A stretch of DNA of 64,000 nucleotides from Sporobacter sp942492735 (GTDB taxonomy: Bacteria; Bacillota; Clostridia; Oscillospirales; Oscillospiraceae). Positions 59,619-64,000 of this stretch are shown one piece after another. The DNA lies in the NCBI GenBank assembly GCA_942492735.1, contig OW818648.1, forward strand, positions 4,030,001 through 4,094,000. The letters are read 5' to 3'. The notes beneath the pieces were generated by a model. That model had not been told where the DNA came from, searched no databases, and saw nothing but the letters and a program-made list of their open reading frames with translations. The position numbers and the translations under genes were made by a program. The number at the start of each line of letters is the position of its first letter. Position 1 is the stretch's first letter.

Positions 59619-59671
59619 TTGACATACCCCGTCTACAGGTGTAGACTTTGGTTGTCGACATTCGTAGACAA
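59619..59671 (+). promoter_or_regulatory. blaI promoter with two candidate BlaI operators
   Basis: TTGACA (59619-59624) and TAGACT (59642-59647) are spaced by 17 bp. The palindrome GTCTAC-AGGT-GTAGAC (59631-59646), containing TACA-N2-TGTA as in BlaI/MecI operators, overlaps the -10 box. A second, weaker copy, GTCGAC-ATTC-GTAGAC (59654-59669), lies 7 bp further downstream, before the start codon. Confidence 0.8.
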
Positions 59672-59686
59672 CAGGAGGCGGTCTAT

Positions 59687-60055
59687 ATGACTGATATTCA
59701 AATCACCGAAGCGGAACAGGAACTGATGAAGATTCTCTGGGACCAACCGGCAGGGATAACCTCTAATGAGCTCCGGGAAAAGCTTGATAAAAACTGGGAG
59801 CGGACGACGGTGCTGACGCTTCTGTCTCGGCTCACTGACAAGGGCGCTGTTCTAGTCGATAAAGACAAGCGCCCGAATGTGTATAGCAGCTTAATCTCCA
59901 AAGATGCCTATGGCCTCAGCCGAACGCGAAGCATTCTGGAAAACCTCTACAACGGCAGCGTCAAAACCATGATGGCAGCCCTGTGTTCCTGCGGCGACCT
60001 GACGGAGGCGGACCTCCGCGAGCTGCAGGAACTTCTTGACAAGGAGGCGCAATAA
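59687..60055 (+). CDS. BlaI/MecI-family repressor
   Basis: Winged-helix repressor of 122 aa. The DNA-binding part (about 1-70) has EAEQELMKILWDQPAGITSNELRE and NWERTTVLTLLSRLTDKGAVLV; the C-terminal dimerisation part contains LLDKEAQ-type helices and the characteristic SCGDLTEADLRELQELL. AGGAGG lies 8 nt before the ATG. It is the first gene of a pair with the M56 metallopeptidase sensor, the arrangement of BlaI-BlaR1, and overlapping operators support self-repression. Such pairs control beta-lactamases or other stress genes; no such target is adjacent. Confidence 0.95.
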   Translation: MTDIQITEAEQELMKILWDQPAGITSNELREKLDKNWERTTVLTLLSRLTDKGAVLVDKDKRPNVYSSLISKDAYGLSRTRSILENLYNGSVKTMMAALCSCGDLTEADLRELQELLDKEAQ

Positions 60056-60056
60056 C

Positions 60057-61373
60057 ATGAGCGGCGTATTGAGATTTGTCATCGGCCTGTCGTTGGCAGG
60101 CGGCGCGACATGTCTGGTTGTCTATGCCCTCGGCCTACCGTTTAGAAAACTCGTTAAAAAATCCTGGCTCTTTTATATCTGGCTCGTCGTACTGCTGCGC
60201 TTTGTTATTCCCGTCCCACTGAATCTGCCCTTTGTGACGGACAGCCTCAACTCGATTACCGCCGTCATATCCTCAGCGGCAGCACCTGCGCCAATCCCCG
60301 TTTCCAATGGTATTGCCGATGCTCAGACCGCGTCTGATAACCCAGCATCAAACGGCACCGATCAGGCATCGCATGCGGCGCTAATTGATAACAACGCTGC
60401 GGCAAACGCGGCTAACGGTGCCACGAATGTCAACAGTGCCGCAGAGACTGCGGCGGTGGCTTTACCGGACAGCAATACCGACGTGACCGTTCTGGGCGCG
60501 CTTATCGGTTCATTGTTACTCCCCATCCTGCCCTATTTGTGGCTTTTCGGCGCGTCCGCCATGCTGATATGGACAGTCACCGGATATGCGCTGACGGTCA
60601 CAAAACTGCGGCGCGGCCGGATTCTTGTGATGCGGGGTCGTGTCCCCGTCTACGAGAGCAGTCAAATCACAACGCCGATACTCGCCGGCATCCTCCACCC
60701 GGCCATCTATCTACCGATGGACTTTCCGAATCCCGCGCTGGCAATCCGCCACGAGCTGACACATCTCCGCCGTGGCGATCTCTGGCTCAAATGGCTTGTG
60801 CAGCTCACCGTCTGCGTCCATTGGTTCAATCCCCTCGCCTGGCTTATGAAGCGGGACCTCAACAAGCTGTGTGAGCTCGCCTGCGACAGCACGGTCGTCC
60901 GGTATCTCAATCCGTCAGAGCAGCATGCTTACGGCCAGATGCTCCTCGACACGGCCTATGCCGTCTCGGATAAAAGCGGCATTCTAATCGCATCCCTCGG
61001 TAAGGATAAGTGCCTTCTGGCGGAGCGGATCACTGAAATCGTCACAATCAAAAAAACAACCCGTAAAACCGTCGCCGCCATGTCTGTGCTGGCTATCCTC
61101 ATTCTGGCTTCCGCCGTTGTCTTCGGCTCTTTGTTCTCCGGCTGCACGGACAAAAGCGAAACAGCCTCACCGCAAGCCTCGCCCAGCGTTATCAATACGG
61201 ATACAGCCAACCCATCCGCTACTGAGACGACGTCAACATACACCATACCAACTGGTACCGGACCTGGCTTTGTCAATGACCCCAGCGTTATCGGAACATG
61301 GCTACGGTATTTGGTTACGCAAACAGCGAGCGCCGATATTCACGTACGCATAGCGTTTACTACGTTTTCCTGA
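60057..61373 (+). CDS. BlaR1/MecR1-like M56 metallopeptidase sensor, C-terminus truncated by frameshift
   Basis: Membrane protease sensor that would cleave the adjacent BlaI-type repressor when stimulated; 438 aa as read. Four membrane segments are at about 5-25, 35-55, 147-175 and 345-365. The zinc motif HELTH (His232, Glu233, His236) lies in AIRHELTHLRRGD, followed by CVHWFNPLAWL and an ELACDSTVVR glutamate. A low-complexity Ala/Asn/Ser/Asp insert (about 90-145) is unusual. After the last helix, a linker and the first copy of an FVNDPSVIGTW domain start (about 405), then the frame ends. Downstream DNA continues this domain in other frames. The start at 60057 follows AAGGAGG. Confidence 0.92.
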   Translation: MSGVLRFVIGLSLAGGATCLVVYALGLPFRKLVKKSWLFYIWLVVLLRFVIPVPLNLPFVTDSLNSITAVISSAAAPAPIPVSNGIADAQTASDNPASNGTDQASHAALIDNNAAANAANGATNVNSAAETAAVALPDSNTDVTVLGALIGSLLLPILPYLWLFGASAMLIWTVTGYALTVTKLRRGRILVMRGRVPVYESSQITTPILAGILHPAIYLPMDFPNPALAIRHELTHLRRGDLWLKWLVQLTVCVHWFNPLAWLMKRDLNKLCELACDSTVVRYLNPSEQHAYGQMLLDTAYAVSDKSGILIASLGKDKCLLAERITEIVTIKKTTRKTVAAMSVLAILILASAVVFGSLFSGCTDKSETASPQASPSVINTDTANPSATETTSTYTIPTGTGPGFVNDPSVIGTWLRYLVTQTASADIHVRIAFTTFS

Positions 61374-62407
61374 TGCCTTTGTCGCATACGGATGGCCAGA
61401 TGAACGAACCGTTCATGACGTGGACGAAAGGATCAGCTTCTGGTCGCCGCCTATGAATTAGCACAGGATTACAACATCCGCGAATTTGACGGCACGCAGT
61501 TTCTGTTTGTCAAGGCGCTGTCGGAGACACTGGTGCCACGCTACGAGGGCGTGTCTTATGATTACTCCGTCTATCAATCGAGCTTCAACGGTATATCCAT
61601 ATCGACTCTATACCGACGATATTGACTTGCCGTTTGTCAACGATCCAGCAGTCCTCGGTACCTGGAAAACTGTCTCCGCTGTAACCAGAAGATCTCCTCC
61701 TTCGATCCCGGAAACCGTTCTTAGATGAAAGCAGATTGAAATTAACTTTCTGAAAAACGGTGAGATCAAAAATCCATATCCGGGGAAACTGGTCAAGACA
61801 GGTTTATCCTGGACGAAGGGGTTTCTCATCAATTCATATAACATCACAGCCAGCGCTTATGCAATCAAGGATTTCAACGGCGTATCCTATATGTTCGTTG
61901 AAGTCAAAAACAACGGTGACTATACGCATCAACATCATCGCGGTCTGGCAGAAAATCGCTGATGCCGAATCGGCGGCAGTCTGGCAGGTCACAGAGACCG
62001 CACCCGCCTCCCCCGGTGCTTCATCAGCTTTCCCAAACGGCTCCGTTTTTGTAACCATGGGTTCATTCGACGCACCGCTTTTTGATGATGACCCCGGCGT
62101 TATCGGCAGATGGCAGCTTGTCGATATCGTTGACAGAATCACCTCTTTTAACCCCAAAAAACCGCAATACACTGGCGAATTCCACAAGTGGGAGCTGACT
62201 TTTTGCATAGATGGCGTTCGTGGCGGAGTGATGGCTATGTTCACCCTGCCCGACGGGTATCAGCAGACGCAAGACCATCTGGACTATCCGTTCTTGGAAT
62301 CAGCCGGCACACACGAATTCAAGGAGATCGACGGTGTGAGATACATGTTCGTCGAGGACAAAAGTAGCGCCGATAACACCAATTATGTCGTCTGGAAGCA
62401 GTCATGA
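61299..62407 (+). pseudogene. Frameshifted C-terminal sensor repeats of the M56 gene
   Basis: Three copies of a roughly 115-residue domain can be pieced together by changing frames: copy 1 (FVNDPSVIGTW at the end of the intact frame, then FMTWTKG and REFDGTQFLFVK in other frames), copy 2 (FVNDPAVLGTW at about 61637, SFDPGNRS, then SWTKG and KDFNGVSYMFVE) and copy 3 (FDDDPGVIGRW at about 62085 to KEIDGVRYMFVED and NYVVWKQS at the end). Copy 3 is uninterrupted; copies 1 and 2 need at least three frame changes and contain stops. Other clostridial M56 sensors have such repeats, so this was one protein, now broken. Sequence error cannot be excluded. Confidence 0.78.
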
Positions 62408-62503
62408 CAAGGAGATGGCATGACAAGGGGACGGTTCATTCGTCTGAAATAAACATACGAAGATAGATGGATTTAATGGTTTAATAGATATAGAAATAAC
62501 GGT

Positions 62504-62528
62504 GGCAAGAGCAGAGCCCTTGCCCTAC
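62504..62528. repeat. Dispersed 25-bp palindromic repeat, copy 2
   Basis: An exact 25-bp copy of 46408-46432, in the same orientation, between the M56 remnant and the tautomerase gene. Flanking bases differ completely. Confidence 0.85.
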
Positions 62529-62573
62529 AAGCACCGAATCAGCGGCTCCCTGTCTGGCAGAAAACGAACAGAA

Positions 62574-62607
62574 CGGCCTCGCTGAAGTTAAAACTTCTGC
62601 GAGGCCG
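62574..62607 (-). terminator. Hairpin after the tautomerase gene
   Basis: CGGCCTCGC (62574-62582) pairs with GCGAGGCCG (62599-62607), extended by GAAGTT/AACTTC. The minus-strand tail is T-rich but broken, so it is a likely terminator for the cupin-tautomerase unit. Confidence 0.7.
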
Positions 62608-62622
62608 CCTGTCATATACGCG

Positions 62623-62985
62623 TCAATCCTTGTAATACTCGTCCTTAAAGTCGCCGAAGCCGCCCCAATTGTTGTATTCGGTAATGGTTAAGAACGCTTT
62701 GTCGGGCGTTGTGCCCAGTACTTTTTCGAAGACTTTGAGCACAGCTTGTGTAAACTGCTTCTTAATATGATACTCAAAATTTGAGAAGTACCGCACGTCG
62801 GCAAAGACGAAGTTATCCTGCCGATTGCCGCCGACGAACATTGTCTTGCCGTCCTCCAGGTCGATAATCAAGCCTCGAGCGTCCTTGCCAGGTATGACGC
62901 TTAATGCCTCGCCTAATCCGCGCGTCAGCTCTGTTTGCTTCTCATCGGAGAGCTTTTGAGTCACGCTGAGTCTGATGTATGGCAT
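62623..62985 (-). CDS. Tautomerase/MIF-like protein
   Basis: A 120-aa protein of the tautomerase/MIF superfamily with the catalytic Pro2 exposed after Met removal (MPYIRLSVTQKLSDEKQTEL). The later ITEYNNWGGFGDF segment is unusual. In this family the N-terminal proline acts as a general base in keto-enol isomerisation (for example phenylpyruvate). GGAGGAGGTG precedes the ATG. The cupin gene lies 15 bp upstream on the same strand, so this is a two-gene operon. The physiological substrate is not known. Confidence 0.85.
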   Translation of the reverse strand: MPYIRLSVTQKLSDEKQTELTRGLGEALSVIPGKDARGLIIDLEDGKTMFVGGNRQDNFVFADVRYFSNFEYHIKKQFTQAVLKVFEKVLGTTPDKAFLTITEYNNWGGFGDFKDEYYKD

Positions 62986-63000
62986 AACAGCACCTCCTCC

Positions 63001-63549
63001 TTATTTGTTCCATTCCTCTTCCAGGCATTTGCCGCAGGAATCGCATTTTTTGTTTTCATTATACTTACAGGGGACAGGACCGTTATAAAACATTTCTTTT
63101 GGGCCGTCGGGCGTATCATATATGCCGCCGAACATCGGCATCATACAAGCCGCCTGGAAAAATACCGGCTTATCAATCCTCTTGAAGTTGAGCGGGCAAT
63201 GATAAACGTTGGCGGGAACACGAATGATTGTGGGCTGCGTGATATGAAAAACTTCCGCGTCAACGCCGACCTTGCCGAGTGTAAATTCAATATCAGCATC
63301 CCACTCAAAAACATTTGGAAAGGAAGCGCCTAAAAAGATAAGATATTCGTCAGTGGGGTGGCGGTGCGGATTTCTGTCAAGAAAAAAAGGCTTTACAAAA
63401 ATCTGAAAACCGACATTGAATTGGGACCCTGGGATTTGAGACGACCCTCTAAAATAGGCCTGCGGCTTGATAACATAGCCGGGATCATCGCCTTGCGCCA
63501 CGACTTCATTATTCTCCTGAGGAAAAGGGAACACGAGTTTTTCGTACAT
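63001..63549 (-). CDS. Cupin-like protein with C-terminal cysteine motif
   Basis: A 182-aa protein. The middle has the cupin metal motif HRHPTDEYLIFLG (His about 62, His 64, Glu 68) and a later His in VYHCPLNFKRI, consistent with a metal-binding beta-barrel. The C-terminus ends CDSCGKCLEEEWNK, a CxxCxxC cysteine cluster, unusual for a cupin. ATG 63549 has AAAGGA about 9 nt upstream; an in-frame TTG 9 bp further upstream is weaker. It precedes the tautomerase gene by 15 bp. The pair may modify a small aromatic or keto compound; this is inference. Confidence 0.78.
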   Translation of the reverse strand: MYEKLVFPFPQENNEVVAQGDDPGYVIKPQAYFRGSSQIPGSQFNVGFQIFVKPFFLDRNPHRHPTDEYLIFLGASFPNVFEWDADIEFTLGKVGVDAEVFHITQPTIIRVPANVYHCPLNFKRIDKPVFFQAACMMPMFGGIYDTPDGPKEMFYNGPVPCKYNENKKCDSCGKCLEEEWNK

Positions 63550-63718
63550 TTTCTTCAATCCTTTCGATTACAAAAATATCTATATGCAGTTAAAACACAT
63601 ACAAGAAGGATAAGAAGCGCTCTTGATTATGTAATCAAGACAATAATTAACACTATATTACCATAAAAACGTCTCGCTGAAAATTGATTTTCTTGACCTG
63701 CATGTAAATCAAAATCGG

Positions 63719-63757
63719 CAAAAAAAATACGAGCGAAGAACACCGTTCTCCACTCGT
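63719..63757 (-). terminator. Terminator of the SDR gene
   Basis: An imperfect stem (CGAGCGAAGAAC with GTTCTCCACTCG, wobble pairs) is followed on the minus strand by TATTTTTTTTGCC. It lies just after the SDR stop. Confidence 0.82.
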
Positions 63758-63763
63758 ATAAAG

Positions 63764-64000
63764 CTTATCCCGTAAAGCCGCCGTCGACACCGATGACCTG
63801 GCCGGTAATGAAACGCGCCTCGTCGGACGCTAAAAACCGGACGAGGGCGGCGACATCCTGCGGCTGGCCGATGCAGCCGAGCGGCGTGCAATTGATTAAA
63901 TCCTCTTTAACGTCAGGCGGCAAAGAATCGTTCATGTCCGTGTCGATGACACCGGGTGCGACGCAGTTGACGGTGATGCCGGACGGCCCAAGTTCCTTTG
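63764..64000 (-). CDS. Short-chain dehydrogenase/reductase (5' end outside window)
   Basis: C-terminal 78 residues of an NAD(P)-dependent SDR, FabG-like. Visible features are GITVNCVAPGVIDTDMN (the conserved post-active-site segment), LGCIGQPQDVAALVRFLASDEARFITGQVIGVDGG and the typical ending GGFTG. The active-site YxxxK and the Rossmann glycines lie outside the window. The stop is at 63766-63764, followed by a strong terminator. It could be a 3-ketoacyl-ACP reductase or an unrelated SDR; substrate cannot be inferred from this part. Confidence 0.94.

Larger units (their letters stand above)
59384..59686. other. Intergenic region before blaI with interleaved repeat
   Basis: This 303-bp gap contains the GT4 terminator, an interleaved inverted-repeat element at 59484-59590, and the blaI promoter and operators. 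No gene was found. Confidence 0.5.

Overview
The window comes from an endospore-forming, monoderm Clostridia-type bacterium (Bacillota). The evidence is a complete gerA-type germinant-receptor operon, a Rex redox repressor, an S-layer (SLH) protein, PadR/DUF1048 and BlaI/M56 regulatory pairs, a membrane pyrophosphatase, many lipoproteins with VxxC-type lipoboxes, strong AGGAGG ribosome sites, and no outer-membrane genes. It reads as an ordinary chromosome segment: no rRNA, CRISPR array, insertion sequence or prophage was found. Species cannot be fixed from the sequence.

Layout. 1-8.3 kb: a cellulose-synthase-like glycosyltransferase with a PilZ domain (cut by the window edge), a nuclease-helicase, and the ger operon (A, C, a small membrane ORF, B). 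8.4-16.8 kb: accD-accA (AccD lacks its zinc ribbon), a LysR regulator divergent from a YczE-type membrane protein, an OFA-family MFS carrier, a cold-shock protein, a metallo-hydrolase and a two-component system. 17-28 kb: two nitroreductases, a GT-C type membrane protein, a dCache-GGDEF cyclase, an SLH-transglutaminase protein, an orphan sugar-binding lipoprotein and a 7TM-GAF-GGDEF-EAL protein. 28.2-38.2 kb: a MarR regulator in an operon with a heliorhodopsin, a YhfC/DUF3887 pair, Rex, a chemoreceptor, and a padR-DUF1048-DUF1048-ABC exporter operon whose ATPase is interrupted by one TAA codon. 38-53 kb: small envelope and transport genes, a Bcr/CflA pump, a methyltransferase behind a possible attenuator, an old-yellow-enzyme-type reductase followed by a 29-bp tandem repeat, queH / queT-galU, pgi, a DD-carboxypeptidase and tRNA-Gly(CCC). 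53-64 kb: a GNAT enzyme, a third GGDEF protein, the membrane pyrophosphatase, a C39-like peptidase, a GT4 glycosyltransferase, blaI and an M56 sensor whose C-terminal repeats are frameshifted, a cupin-tautomerase pair and the end of an SDR gene.

Themes. Cyclic-di-GMP signalling recurs: three GGDEF proteins, one with EAL, plus a PilZ glycan synthase as a possible effector. The most notable gene is the heliorhodopsin, which retains the retinal lysine and counterion glutamate and is co-transcribed with a MarR-type regulator. Two operons carry disabling lesions (the DrrA-like ATPase and the M56 sensor); these may be real decay or sequence error. Several non-coding signals stand out: an alternative-hairpin leader, a terminator stranded between divergent promoters, an A-B-A'-B' interleaved repeat, and a 25-bp palindromic repeat present twice.
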